DNA from: Paenibacillus sabuli | Lineage (GTDB): Bacteria > Bacillota > Bacilli > Paenibacillales > Paenibacillaceae | DNA: 62,899 nt | Direction: 5' to 3' | Assembly: GCF_014705605.1 (NCBI RefSeq) | Contig: NZ_JACXIZ010000046.1 | Span: 1 to 62,899 of the forward strand | Part shown: one piece after another, positions 15,403 through 23,881 of the stretch | Position numbering within the stretch: position 1 is the stretch's first letter | How the letters are laid out: each line of letters begins with the position of its first letter | Translations under genes and position numbers: made by a program | The notes under the pieces: generated by a model | What the model saw: only the letters and a program-made list of their open reading frames with translations | The model's database searches: none | Told to the model about the DNA's origin: nothing

Positions 15403-15590
15403 CGCTAACGGACACAGGAAGTCCTTAGAATCCAATTTCGCTCGTTCCCCGGCTCTAACGGACATGAGCGAGGCTTAGACGCATTTGCGACGCGTTATTC
15501 CTTTGATATTGGGCGCTAAGCGTCGCTGGTGACCGTTACATTGCCAGATCGTTCGTTAAGACTCGCTAAGCGTCGCTCATGACCGTTACA
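15403..15590. repeat. Four copies of a 26-bp intergenic repeat in alternating orientation
   Basis: Copies at 15403-15428 and 15453-15478 read CTAACGGACA...CTTAG; copies at 15515-15540 and 15565-15590 read the complement, GCTAAGCGTCGCT..TGACCGTTACA. A further copy is at 36800-36828. The core (CTAACGG / CTTAG ends) is like short repeats that I associate with intergenic DNA in Paenibacillus; no ORF is present. Confidence 0.7.
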
Positions 15591-15602
15591 GTTTGACTTG
15601 CT

Positions 15603-15773
15603 TCAAAATCCCTTGACGACGGAGGCAATCCGATTGTGCATGCGAACCAAGTGTGGCATGCAAGCCGAGCGTGTATTTCGTAGTTTGTATTTCTTAACGC
15701 TTTCAAATTTGTAATCGTACTGAAACATTTCCTTCAGGATACGTTCATCTTCATGTTTTATTCTTATAGACAT
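15603..15773 (-). CDS. 56-aa small basic protein, paralogue of the ORF at 13627-13737
   Basis: A 56-codon ORF starting MSIRIKHEDERILKEM, with ATG three bases after a GGGGGG tract, the same context as at 13737. Residues 1-26 align without gaps to the 36-aa ORF (shared DER and YKFESV); the C-terminal extension (residues 27-56) is basic and rich in Arg, Lys and His and has one Cys. No family recognised. An upstream in-frame ATG at 15857 would read through the hairpin and is not preferred. The local DNA is richer in A and T than its surroundings. The reading frame is plausible, but transcription from either strand is unproven. Confidence 0.5.
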   Translation of the reverse strand: MSIRIKHEDERILKEMFQYDYKFESVKKYKLRNTRSACMPHLVRMHNRIASVVKGF

Positions 15774-16109
15774 GACCCCCCTTATACAATACTTTAGGCC
15801 GACGGAGTTTCCGTCGGCCTCTTTGTTTTTTCCGGTGCTACGCGAATTTGTGCGCACTTGCTATACGCTTTTGTGTGCGAATGCTGCGCTCGTTTGTTTG
15901 GGATGCAAATGCGGTCATCGCTTCCGCATCAAGCATGATGCTGCTCATCGATAGCCGCAAAGCTTTTCAACGCAAGCGGATTGCCGTTTGCGCTTCCTTT
16001 GCGCTGGCTGACCACTTTCCGCTCCGCGCTTCCAGCTCGGTGCGCGGCTGGCCGTCCGCTCTCGCCGAGCGATAGAGGCGGCGCAGCGCTGAGCGCCGGG
16101 CCGCCGCGT
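15774..16109. other. Gap with hairpin leader, no other gene seen
   Basis: A 336-bp gap between modB and the 56-aa ORF. Besides the hairpin at 15796-15830 I see no supported ORF, no modC and no clear terminator for the mod genes. Confidence 0.4.
15796..15830 (+). terminator. Hairpin plus T run next to miniature locus 2
   Basis: AGGCCGACGGAGTTTCCGTCGGCCT forms a long stem followed on the plus strand by CTTTGTTTTTT. As at 13767-13799 there is no plus-strand gene in front of it, and it is the minus-strand leader of the small ORF, about 22 bases before its ATG. Confidence 0.6.
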
Positions 16110-16790
16110 CTAGCGCTCGGCGCGGCCGCGGCCGGTCAGCAGCAGCATCACGAACGAGATCGCCACGATGGACAGCGTCCATGCCCAGGCCATCTCTTGC
16201 CGTCCCGCATCGACCGCGACGTAGATCGCCGTCGGCACGGTCTGCGTGTGGCCGGGAATATTGCCGGCTATCATCAGCGTCGCTCCGAATTCGCCGAGCG
16301 CCCGCGCCGTGCCCAGTACAAAAGCCGCCGCGAACGAGCGGCCGACGAGCGGAAAGGTCACGTAACGAAAAACCTGCCATTCGCGCGCGCCGGCGGAGCG
16401 CGCCGCATCCTCGAGATGACGGTCGACCGAATTGAACCCGACCTTCATCGTCTGGTAGACGAGCGGAAAGGCCACCACAACGGCGGCGATGACGGCCGCC
16501 CACCAAGAGAACAGAATCGGGGCCGCGAAGATCCATTCCGCCAACCGGCCGAGCGCGCTGTTGCGCCCCAGCGCCACCAGGAGCAGGAAGCCGACGACCG
16601 TCGGCGGCAAGACGAGCGGCAGCATGAACAGCGTCTCTACGAGGACGCGTCCGCGGAAGCGGCGGCGCGCCACCCCCCAGGCGGCCAGCGTGCCGAGGGC
16701 GAGCGTACAGGTCCCCGCCAGCAATGCGACCCGGAGGGAGAGCAGGACCGGCTCCCAAAAAGCCGCCCAGTCAAAAGGCTGCGCCATCAT
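16110..16790 (-). CDS. modB: Molybdate ABC transporter permease ModB
   Basis: A 226-aa inner-membrane permease with five or six hydrophobic segments. The family signatures are clear: LPLVLPPTVVGFLLL, the EAA-type loop for the ATPase (VDRHLEDAARSAGAREWQVF) and ARALGEFGATLMIAGNIPG near the C-terminus. The start overlaps the modA stop codon in an ATGA, so the two are translationally coupled. No modC ATPase gene follows; the next 336 bp hold no transporter gene, so the ATPase must be encoded elsewhere or be shared. Molybdate rather than tungstate or sulfate is inferred from ModA and from the neighbouring regulator. Confidence 0.92.
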   Translation of the reverse strand: MMAQPFDWAAFWEPVLLSLRVALLAGTCTLALGTLAAWGVARRRFRGRVLVETLFMLPLVLPPTVVGFLLLVALGRNSALGRLAEWIFAAPILFSWWAAVIAAVVVAFPLVYQTMKVGFNSVDRHLEDAARSAGAREWQVFRYVTFPLVGRSFAAAFVLGTARALGEFGATLMIAGNIPGHTQTVPTAIYVAVDAGRQEMAWAWTLSIVAISFVMLLLTGRGRAER

Positions 16791-17692
16791 GGAGCAGCGC
16801 TAAACCCGTATGTCTCAAACACCTCGAGCGCCTCGTCCGATTGCAGGAAAGTATAGAGCGTCTGCGCTTCCTCCGGATGCCCGGTCGCCGAGACAATGCC
16901 GGCCGGATAGTCGATGGCCGCATGCAGCGAGGGGTCCACGTCGAACGCAATCCGGACGCCCCCGGTCGAGGCCGCGTCGGTCTTGTAGACGAAGCCGGCC
17001 TCGACATTGCCGGTCTCGACATATTGCAGCACCTGCCGCACGTCCTTGGCCTGCACGGTCTTCGCCTGCAGCGTCTCCCACACTCCCGCATTCATCAAAG
17101 CTTCCTGGGCATACGCGCCGGCCGGCACGCTCTCGGGAATGCCGACCGCCACCCGGGCAATCGCGTCCGACGTCAGAGCCTCCAGGTCGGCCGGCGCCTC
17201 TTGCGCATCGGCCGGCACGACGACGACGAGCGAATTGCCGAGCAGCGTGCGCTGCTGATCGGCCGCGATCAGGCCGGCCTCGACGAGCGCCTCCATATGC
17301 GGCATCGACGCGGAGAGGAACAGATCGGCCGGCGCGCCCTGCTCGAGCTGGCGGCGCAGCGCGCCCGAGCCGCCGAAGTTGAACTGCAGCTCAATATTCG
17401 GATGCGCCGCCTCGAATTGCGACTCCAGCTCCTCCAGCGCATCGGTCAAGCTCGCCGCTGCGGAGACGGTCAGCGTGACGAGCTCGCCGGCGGACGCCCC
17501 CTCCTCCGTCGGGGCGGCGTTGCCCGAGTCTCCGGGTTCCGCGCCGCCGGTTGCGTCCGGCGCTGCCGCTTGCGCATTGTCCGCCGTTCCGGCCGACTCC
17601 GGCGACGTAGCCTTGCCGTTATTGGAAGCGCCGCAAGCACTTAGCAACACAGTCACGAGCAACAATAACCAAACCATACGAAATCGATTCAA
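16787..17692 (-). CDS. modA: Molybdate-binding lipoprotein ModA
   Basis: A 301-aa substrate-binding lipoprotein of the molybdate ABC transporter. Signal peptide with lipobox LLSAC, then a low-complexity Ala/Gly/Pro/Glu linker of about 50 residues, then the binding domain: LTVSAAASLTDALEELE, FNFGGSGALRRQLEQGAPADLFLSA, with the Ser residues that contact oxyanion (AAASL, GGSGAL). The start is placed at a TTG (17692) because GGAGAGGGG lies 8 bases upstream; ATG codons at 17722 and 17677 lack such a site. Divergent from the putative molybdate regulator, with 144 bp of AT-rich DNA between the starts. Confidence 0.9.
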   Translation of the reverse strand: MNRFRMVWLLLLVTVLLSACGASNNGKATSPESAGTADNAQAAAPDATGGAEPGDSGNAAPTEEGASAGELVTLTVSAAASLTDALEELESQFEAAHPNIELQFNFGGSGALRRQLEQGAPADLFLSASMPHMEALVEAGLIAADQQRTLLGNSLVVVVPADAQEAPADLEALTSDAIARVAVGIPESVPAGAYAQEALMNAGVWETLQAKTVQAKDVRQVLQYVETGNVEAGFVYKTDAASTGGVRIAFDVDPSLHAAIDYPAGIVSATGHPEEAQTLYTFLQSDEALEVFETYGFSAAP

Positions 17693-17836
17693 ACGAGATA
17701 TCCCCTCTCCAAATCCATACATTTCATTATATCTAAATATAATTAATATGATTATATAAGGTCCTGTATGGTTTGTAAACCGCGCTGTCCCGAAAGTATG
17801 CTACAATGACAGCAGTTCAATCGGGGAGGAATACGC

Positions 17837-18805
17837 GTGACCGAGGACATCTCCTACACGACGGAGGAAATCGCCAAGCTGCTCAAAATATCGAAGCTGA
17901 CCGTATATGATTTGATCAAAAAAGGTGAACTGCCTTCTTACCGGGTCGGCAAGCAAATGCGCGTCGACGCTTCCGACCTGCAGGCGTACAAACAACGCGC
18001 CAAATCGGCGCGCCCAGGAGCGCCAGCCACAAGCCCAGCCGCGGCGCAGACGGGAGAGGGCGCGGCGGCGCCTGCGGCCGCAGACGCCAACCTGCGGGCC
18101 GTGATCATTACCGGACAGGACACTAGCCTGGATATTCTGGCCCGGCACCTGGAGGGCGGCGAATCCGGCATCCGCCCGCTGCGCTCGCATATGAGCAGCA
18201 TGGACAGTCTGATCGCACTGTACAAGGGCGAGGCCGATCTGGTCAGCCTTCATCTGCTGGACGGCGATACCGGCGACTACAACGAACCGTACGTGCGCCG
18301 CCTGTTGGTCGGCCTGCCCTATCGGATCGTGCGGCTGCTGGCGCGGCAGGCCGGCCTGTACGTACAGCGCGGCAATCCGCTCGGTCTCAAGAGCTGGAAG
18401 GATCTCGCCCGACCCGGACTGTGCCTGATCAACCGCGAGCAAGGCTCCGGCACGCGGGTGCTGCTCGACGAGCAGCTGCGGCTGCACGGCATCGACGCCG
18501 CCGGACTCGCCGGCTACGACCGCATCGCCACCAATCACCTCGGCGTCGCGGCCAAGGTCGCCTCCGGCGAAGCCGATGTCGGGATCGGCATGGAAAAAGC
18601 CGCCATGCTCGCCGGCGCGGTCGAATTCGTCCCACTGCTGCGCGAATGCTGCGACTTGGTCATGCTGGATACGACAGTCAACCGAAGCTGGATCGGCGAA
18701 GTGCTGCGCATTGTGCGCTCCGACGCGTTTCGCCGCGAGCTCGAGGCGCTCGAGGGCTACGACCTGTCCGAGATCGGCCGGCTGATCGCGCCCTCCGGCC
18801 CGTAG
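17837..18805 (+). CDS. One-component molybdate-type regulator (excisionase HTH + PBP domain)
   Basis: A 322-aa transcription factor. Residues 5-52 form an excisionase-type helix-turn-helix (YTTEEIAKLLKISKLTVYDLIKKG, then YRVGKQMRVDASDLQAY); a flexible Ala-rich linker spans about 55-90; residues about 95-315 are a periplasmic-binding-protein-like sensor of the substrate-binding type (SLDILARHLEG, HLLDGDTGDYNEPYV, RQAGLYVQRGNPLG, INREQGSGTRVLLDEQL, GEADVGIGMEKAA). Proteins with this architecture commonly sit next to mod genes and are thought to sense molybdate in place of ModE. It is divergent from modAB, which supports that role. Whether it activates or represses is not evident. Confidence 0.85.
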   Translation: MTEDISYTTEEIAKLLKISKLTVYDLIKKGELPSYRVGKQMRVDASDLQAYKQRAKSARPGAPATSPAAAQTGEGAAAPAAADANLRAVIITGQDTSLDILARHLEGGESGIRPLRSHMSSMDSLIALYKGEADLVSLHLLDGDTGDYNEPYVRRLLVGLPYRIVRLLARQAGLYVQRGNPLGLKSWKDLARPGLCLINREQGSGTRVLLDEQLRLHGIDAAGLAGYDRIATNHLGVAAKVASGEADVGIGMEKAAMLAGAVEFVPLLRECCDLVMLDTTVNRSWIGEVLRIVRSDAFRRELEALEGYDLSEIGRLIAPSGP

Positions 18806-18891
18806 GGCCGCCCTGCTCCCCTCGCAAGCTTATATTGGATCCCTCCCCGCAAGCCTGGCCCGAAAAGGCGTCCGACGTGCTGCTCGGATCG

Positions 18892-19884
18892 CTACTGCAC
18901 GTCAAAGTCGTAGTAGCGCCGCGGCTGCGGCTCATTCTCGTACGTGTAATGCCACCATTCCTTGTCGTACGCGCGGAACCCGCCTAGCACCATCGCGGAC
19001 TTGAGCACGGCCCGCGCCGCGGCCTGCTCCTCTCCGATCAGCTCGGTCCCATGGCTCGAGACCGGACCGAAAAAATCGAACGGCCCGCCCATGTCGACCT
19101 CTTCCCCGGTCGCCGCATCCGCCAGCGTCAGATCGACCGTGCTGCCGCGCGAATGCCCCGAGCGCGAGGCAATGAAGCCGAGCTCGAACAACCGACGCTT
19201 GTCCAGCTCGGGATAGTAGTCGTCCTTCATTTTCGTGTCTGTCGCGTCCTGCGACCAGCGCTTGAAATGATCGACGGCTTTTTGCGGACGGTAGGCGTCA
19301 AAAATTTTTAACACATACCCTTCCTCCTGCAGCGCCTGCTGCACAGTCTGCAGCGCCCCGGCCGCCTCCTCCTGCATAATGGCCAGCGGCGCCAAATACC
19401 CGTCGATTCGCGTCCCGACAAAATTGTTGTCGCCGTAATACCGGATGTCGTACTGCGCGCCTTCGAGCACCTCGTCCAAATAGACGAAGCCCTCCGGCAG
19501 CTCATACTTTTTTGAACGATTCGGAGCCAGCGCACGCTCCTCGCCAATCGTATGATTCGTATCGTCCGGCGGCAAGGGGTCGCGCGGCGCGTCTGCTCCG
19601 GCGCGGTCCGCCGCGCCTCGTCCGTCCGCCCCCTCATCCGTCTCGCCATCGCCCTCAGCCGATTGGCCCTGCCCGGCAGCCAAGGGCGCAGACGCAGCGT
19701 TGTCGCCGCTTTGCTCGTAGGCAGGTCGCTCGATTGCCGGCTGGGCGTTGCTCGGAGCGGCCTCGTCGCCGCCGGTCGCCCCTTCGGGTCCGTTCGTTTC
19801 TCCAGTCGTACAGCCGACCAAGGCCAGCGCGATCATTATGCAGAGCAGCCACCCTGCGCCTGCGCCGCTTTTCCATCTGTTCAT
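18892..19884 (-). CDS. VanX/DdpX-type D-alanyl-D-alanine dipeptidase lipoprotein
   Basis: A 330-aa M15D metallopeptidase. Residues 1-25 are a lipoprotein signal (lipobox LVGC), followed by a disordered Ala/Gly/Glu/Asp linker to about residue 125. The catalytic domain has the zinc-binding motif SGHSRGSTVDLT (His, Asp), the segment FDFFGPVSSHG, and EWWHYTY with catalytic Glu and third ligand His, in the order of VanX. VanX proteins hydrolyse free D-Ala-D-Ala; here export as a lipoprotein implies action on wall-derived dipeptides outside the membrane, which is inference. There is no vanH or vanA nearby, so this is not a vancomycin-resistance operon. Confidence 0.85.
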   Translation of the reverse strand: MNRWKSGAGAGWLLCIMIALALVGCTTGETNGPEGATGGDEAAPSNAQPAIERPAYEQSGDNAASAPLAAGQGQSAEGDGETDEGADGRGAADRAGADAPRDPLPPDDTNHTIGEERALAPNRSKKYELPEGFVYLDEVLEGAQYDIRYYGDNNFVGTRIDGYLAPLAIMQEEAAGALQTVQQALQEEGYVLKIFDAYRPQKAVDHFKRWSQDATDTKMKDDYYPELDKRRLFELGFIASRSGHSRGSTVDLTLADAATGEEVDMGGPFDFFGPVSSHGTELIGEEQAAARAVLKSAMVLGGFRAYDKEWWHYTYENEPQPRRYYDFDVQ

Positions 19885-19920
19885 CGGTTCACGCTCCGCT
19901 TCCTTGCAGAATTGGCCGCC

Positions 19921-19961
19921 AAAAACCCCGTCGATCTGCTGCGGGCCGCAGACCGACGGGG
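19921..19961 (-). terminator. Terminator of the ara operon
   Basis: On the minus strand CCCCGTCG pairs with CGACGGGG, with an inner CTGC/GCAG stem, followed by TTTTT; about 190 bases after the araB stop. Confidence 0.65.
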
Positions 19962-20153
19962 CGGAGCGGCGCGCAATACCCCTATGCTTGCCCGCGGTTA
20001 TGATTTAGAATCTTGAAATTTAAGGACTTTGAAATGTAAGGGCCTTTAACCTTAATCCCGCTGATCATTAAGGCCCCTAGTCGTTAAGGCGGCTGATCGT
20101 TGAAGCCGTTAAGGGTACGCTCGCTCACCCGTTCTCCTTCACCCGCCCGCTTA

Positions 20154-21833
20154 CTACGCTTGCGCCGCTTCTTCCTTGATCGCCTTGAGGCGCTTCATGA
20201 CGTCGTTGGCGCCGCGGCCGAAGTAATCGTGCAGGGCGGTATATTCTTGGTACAGCTTGTCGTACACGGCGACATTGGCCGGGATCGGCTTGAACGTCTC
20301 CTCGCGCACGCGCGCCATCTTGGCAGCCGCGTCGACGATGCTGTCGTAGCCGCCGGCCGCGGCGCCGGCCGCGACCGCGCCAAACATCGCCGCGCCGAGC
20401 GCAGGCGTCTGCTTCGAGGCCGCGATCTTGATCTCGCGATTCGTGACGTCCGCGTAGATCTGCATCAGCAGCCGGTTCTTTTGCGGCAGGCCGCCGCAGG
20501 CATAGAGCTCGTTCACCTCGACGCCGCTGTGATGAAAAGCGTCGACGATCTTGCGCGTGCCAAACGCCGTCGCCTCAAGCAGCGCCCGGTAAATTTCCTC
20601 CGGCTTGGTGAGCAGCGTGCAGCCGAGCAGCAGGCCCGTCAGGTCGGTGTCGACGAGTACGGAGCGGTTGCCGTTCCACCAGTCAAGCGCCAGCAGGCCG
20701 GACTCGCCCGGACTCAGCTTGGCCGCCTCGCGCTCGAGCAGCTCGTGGATGCTGATGCCCTCGCGGTCCGCCGCCGCCGTGGCGTAGGCAGGCACGCCGT
20801 GCTCGACGTACCAGGCGAAAATGTCACCTACCGCCGATTGGCCGGCCTCGTAGCCGTAATAGCCGGGGATGATGCCGTCCTCGACGACGCCGCACATGCC
20901 CTCGACCTCCTGCTCCTGCGTGCCGAGCAGCATGTGGCAGATCGAGGTGCCCATCGCCATCACCAGCTTGCCCGGCTCCACGACGCCGACGCCCGGCACC
21001 GCGGCATGCGCGTCGACGTTGCCGACCGCAATCGCCGTGCCGGCCGCCAGGCCCATGCGCGCCGCCATATCCGCCGTCAGCTCGCCGGCCTTGGAGCCGA
21101 GCGGCACGACGTCGCCGCGCAGCTTCGTCTCCGGCAGATCGGCCAGCCGCGGATCGAGCGCCGCGTAGAAGTCGCGGCTCGGATAGCCGTCCTGCTTGTG
21201 CCAGATCGACTTGTACCCGGCCGTACAGCTGTTGCGCACGATCCGGCCGGTCATCTGGGAGACGACCCAGTCGGTCGCCTCGACGAAGCGATCGGCCGCC
21301 TCGTACATCTCCGGCGCCTCGTTTAGGATCTGCCAGGCCTTGGCGGTCATCCATTCGGAGGAGATTTTGCCGCCGTAGCGCGCGAGGAAGCGCTCGCCGC
21401 GCGAGGCGGCCATTTCGTTGATCAGATTGGCTTCGTCCTGCGCCGCGTGGTGCTTCCACAGCTTGATCCAGCTATGCGGATTGTCGCGGTAACGCTCGTC
21501 GAAGCACAGCGGCAGCCCCGCCGCGTCGACCGGCACGAGGGTGCAGGCCGTAAAATCGATGCCCAGTCCGATCACGTCGCCCGCGGCAATCCCGGTCTCC
21601 TTCATGACGGCCGGCACGCAGGTCTCCAGCACCTCGATATAATCGGCCGGGTGCTGGAGCGCCCAATCATGCTCCAGCTTGATCCCCGACACCGGCAGCG
21701 CCTCGTCGATCACGCCATGCCGGTACGGCAGCACCTGCTCCGCCAGCTCCGCGCCATCGCTCAGATCGACCAGCACCGCCCTCCCCGACTCCGTACCGAA
21801 GTCGACGCCAATTGCATACTTACGCTTGCCCAT
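20154..21833 (-). CDS. araB: Ribulokinase
   Basis: A 559-aa FGGY-family kinase that phosphorylates L-ribulose at C5 in arabinose catabolism. N-terminal phosphate motif [15 protein letters not shown], then [13 protein letters not shown], the region [13 protein letters not shown], and in the C-terminal half [15 protein letters not shown], the FGGY signature region [20 protein letters not shown] and [13 protein letters not shown]. Length fits AraB. The start at 21833 ([11 protein letters not shown]) follows GGGGAG by 7 bases. It lies 21 bp downstream of araD in one operon; no araA isomerase is present in this window. Confidence 0.93.
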   Translation of the reverse strand: MGKRKYAIGVDFGTESGRAVLVDLSDGAELAEQVLPYRHGVIDEALPVSGIKLEHDWALQHPADYIEVLETCVPAVMKETGIAAGDVIGLGIDFTACTLVPVDAAGLPLCFDERYRDNPHSWIKLWKHHAAQDEANLINEMAASRGERFLARYGGKISSEWMTAKAWQILNEAPEMYEAADRFVEATDWVVSQMTGRIVRNSCTAGYKSIWHKQDGYPSRDFYAALDPRLADLPETKLRGDVVPLGSKAGELTADMAARMGLAAGTAIAVGNVDAHAAVPGVGVVEPGKLVMAMGTSICHMLLGTQEQEVEGMCGVVEDGIIPGYYGYEAGQSAVGDIFAWYVEHGVPAYATAAADREGISIHELLEREAAKLSPGESGLLALDWWNGNRSVLVDTDLTGLLLGCTLLTKPEEIYRALLEATAFGTRKIVDAFHHSGVEVNELYACGGLPQKNRLLMQIYADVTNREIKIAASKQTPALGAAMFGAVAAGAAAGGYDSIVDAAAKMARVREETFKPIPANVAVYDKLYQEYTALHDYFGRGANDVMKRLKAIKEEAAQA

Positions 21834-21854
21834 CGTTCGCTCCCCTTCCCTCAA

Positions 21855-22550
21855 TTACGATTGTCCGTAGTAGGCGCCCGCTCCGTGCTTGCGCAGGTAA
21901 TGCCGGTCGAGCAGATGGCGGTCCATCGGCGGCGTATCGGGATTGAGCTGGTATGTGCGCAGCGCCATCGCCGCGACCTCCTCCAGCACGACCGCATTAT
22001 GCACCGCGTTGTCCGCATCCTTGCCCCAGCAGAACGGCGCGTGGCTATGCACCAGTACAGCGGGAATCTGCAGCGGATCGAGTCCCGCGCGCTCGAACGT
22101 CTCGACGATCACATGGCCCGTCTCCGCCTCGTAGGCCCCTTCGATCTCGGCGCGCGTCATCGGACGCGTGCACGGTACTTCACCGTAGTAATAGTCGGCA
22201 TGCGTGGTCCCCAGCGCCGGGATCCCCCGGCCCGCCTGAGCGAAGCTGGTCGCCCAGGGCGAATGCGTATGTACGATGCCGCCGATCCTCGGGAAGGACC
22301 GGTACAGCAGGACGTGCGTCGCAGTGTCCGAGGAGGGCCGGCAATCTCCCTCGACGACATTGCCGTCCAGGTCGACCACGACCATCTGCTCCGGCCGCAG
22401 CTCCTCGTACGGCACGCCGCTCGGCTTGATGACCACATAGCCGCTCTCCCGGTCGACGCCGCTGACGTTGCCCCATGTGAAGGTCACCAGACCGTGCTCG
22501 GGCAGCGCCATGTTGGCCTTCCATACTTCCTGCTTCAGCGATTCCAGCAA
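21855..22550 (-). CDS. araD: L-ribulose-5-phosphate 4-epimerase
   Basis: A 231-aa class II aldolase-family epimerase converting L-ribulose 5-phosphate to D-xylulose 5-phosphate with a bound metal. Motifs: [32 protein letters not shown], the zinc ligands in [11 protein letters not shown], and a third His ligand in [15 protein letters not shown] start at 22550 is preferred: AAGGAG lies 8 bases upstream and homologues usually begin MLE.LKQ.V; the GTG at 22559 overlaps the ribosome binding site. An AraR box lies just upstream at 22576-22591. First gene of araDB. Confidence 0.92.
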   Translation of the reverse strand: MLESLKQEVWKANMALPEHGLVTFTWGNVSGVDRESGYVVIKPSGVPYEELRPEQMVVVDLDGNVVEGDCRPSSDTATHVLLYRSFPRIGGIVHTHSPWATSFAQAGRGIPALGTTHADYYYGEVPCTRPMTRAEIEGAYEAETGHVIVETFERAGLDPLQIPAVLVHSHAPFCWGKDADNAVHNAVVLEEVAAMALRTYQLNPDTPPMDRHLLDRHYLRKHGAGAYYGQS

Positions 22551-22575
22551 GTCTCTCACTCCTTACCCCTGTTCA

Positions 22576-22591
22576 TGTTGTACGTACAAGT
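22576..22591 (-). promoter_or_regulatory. AraR operator in front of araDB
   Basis: Contains the perfect 12-bp palindrome TTGTACGTACAA (22578-22589), matching the core of the Bacillus AraR box. It lies 27 bases upstream of the araD start. Confidence 0.85.
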
Positions 22592-22631
22592 CGAAACGGC
22601 GAGGACGTTTTTGGTCGCGCTCAAGCAAGGT

Positions 22632-23726
22632 TTATGGCGCGGCTGCGGTCGACTCCCGCAGCACGAGCCGCGGCTCGTACACGATGTCCTGCGGTCGCTC
22701 GCTTGCGCCCTCGATCATCCGCCAGAGCAGTTGCACCGCCTGCCTGCCCATCTCCGTCTTGGGATGCGTCAGCGTCGTCAGCTTCACCTCGGTGGCCACC
22801 GCCAGCGTCGAGTCGTCGAAGCCGATCAGAGAGATGTCCTCGGGCACGCGCAGGCCGGCGCCGCGTATGACGTCGAGCATCCGGACGGCGAGCTGATCGT
22901 TGTAGCACACGAGCGCAGTCGGCCGTTGCTCCGGCGCGCGCTGCAGCAGCGCACGCAGCCGCTCCCCCGGCTTGCTGTGCTGCTCCTGCGTCGCGTAGCG
23001 CACCAGCAGCTCGGGATCGAGCACGAGGCCGCGCTCCCGATAGGCCCGGCGGAAGCCGCGCATCCGATGCACGCCCTGATAATCGTCGGTCTTGAACAGG
23101 CCCGCGATCCGCGTGTGACCGAGCGCCATCACATGCTCCGCAGCGCGGTAGCCGCCGAGCTCGTCGTCGACCTTCAGACACGGCGCGTCGATGTCGCTGT
23201 AGCGCTCGTTGAGCATCACCAGCGGAATCCGCTGCGCCTCCAGCGCCAGGAAGGCGGAAAAATTCGGATTGCCCTCCGCGCTCCGGGTCGGCTCCAGAAT
23301 GAGTCCGTCCACCGGCTCGCGCAGCAAAGCGCGCAGGCTGTCGCGCTCCTTGGCCTTCTCGTTGTCGGTACTGGCGAGCAGCAGCCCGGCCTCGCGCGCG
23401 CGCAGCTCCGATTCGACGCCGCGCACGATGACCGGGAAGATGTAATCGGAGATGTACGTCGTGATCAGGCCGATCGTCAGCGCCTGTCCGACCCGGCGCG
23501 GCGCCGGCGCGCTGGCCGCGACGAAGGTGCCCTTGCCCTGCTCGCGGTACAGCAGGCCTTCCTGCTCGAGCTCGCCCAGCGCCTGCCGCACCGTCTGGCG
23601 GCTCATCGCGAATTCGCGGGCAATCTCGTTCTCCGACGGCAGCTTGTCGTGGGCCCGATAGCGCGCCTCGGCTAGCCACGCTTGGACCGCCTGTTTGATC
23701 CGTCTGTATTTGGGCTGCTGCTCCAC
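22632..23726 (-). CDS. araR: Arabinose repressor AraR (GntR-LacI chimera)
   Basis: A 364-aa repressor with a GntR-type winged helix (residues 6-70: KYRRIKQAVQAWL, LPSENEIAREFAMSRQTVRQAL, GLLYREQGKGTFVA) fused to a LacI/GalR-type sugar-binding domain (LTIGLITTYISDYIFPVIVRGVE to GFDDSTLAVATEVKLTTLTHPK). This chimeric layout and the adjacent araDB genes identify AraR, which releases DNA on binding L-arabinose. The GTG at 23726 is chosen as start (MEQQPKYRR) with GAGGTGG nine bases upstream. Its own promoter region holds a second, imperfect AraR box, suggesting autoregulation. Confidence 0.9.
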   Translation of the reverse strand: MEQQPKYRRIKQAVQAWLAEARYRAHDKLPSENEIAREFAMSRQTVRQALGELEQEGLLYREQGKGTFVAASAPAPRRVGQALTIGLITTYISDYIFPVIVRGVESELRAREAGLLLASTDNEKAKERDSLRALLREPVDGLILEPTRSAEGNPNFSAFLALEAQRIPLVMLNERYSDIDAPCLKVDDELGGYRAAEHVMALGHTRIAGLFKTDDYQGVHRMRGFRRAYRERGLVLDPELLVRYATQEQHSKPGERLRALLQRAPEQRPTALVCYNDQLAVRMLDVIRGAGLRVPEDISLIGFDDSTLAVATEVKLTTLTHPKTEMGRQAVQLLWRMIEGASERPQDIVYEPRLVLRESTAAAP

Positions 23727-23774
23727 GTTCACGATCCACCTCGCTGCATAATTTTTCGGGTCTGACACACTTGT

Positions 23775-23804
23775 ATTATAGCACAGTCCTCTTGTATGTA
23801 CATG
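23775..23804 (-). promoter_or_regulatory. araR promoter with overlapping AraR box
   Basis: On the minus strand the -10 TATAAT is at 23780-23775. An imperfect AraR box, CATGTACATACAA (23804-23792), overlaps the position of the -35 hexamer (TGTACA). Confidence 0.6.
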
Positions 23805-23881
23805 TAGAACTCCAACCTGACATATTGCGGGCAAGCCGCACCAGGCGAAACGGCGAGACCGTCTGCGATCGGCCGGTGCTC

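Noticed and set aside
18892-19884. Vancomycin-resistance operon
   Set aside because: Only a VanX-like gene is present; vanH, vanA and the two-component pair are missing and the protein is an exported lipoprotein.
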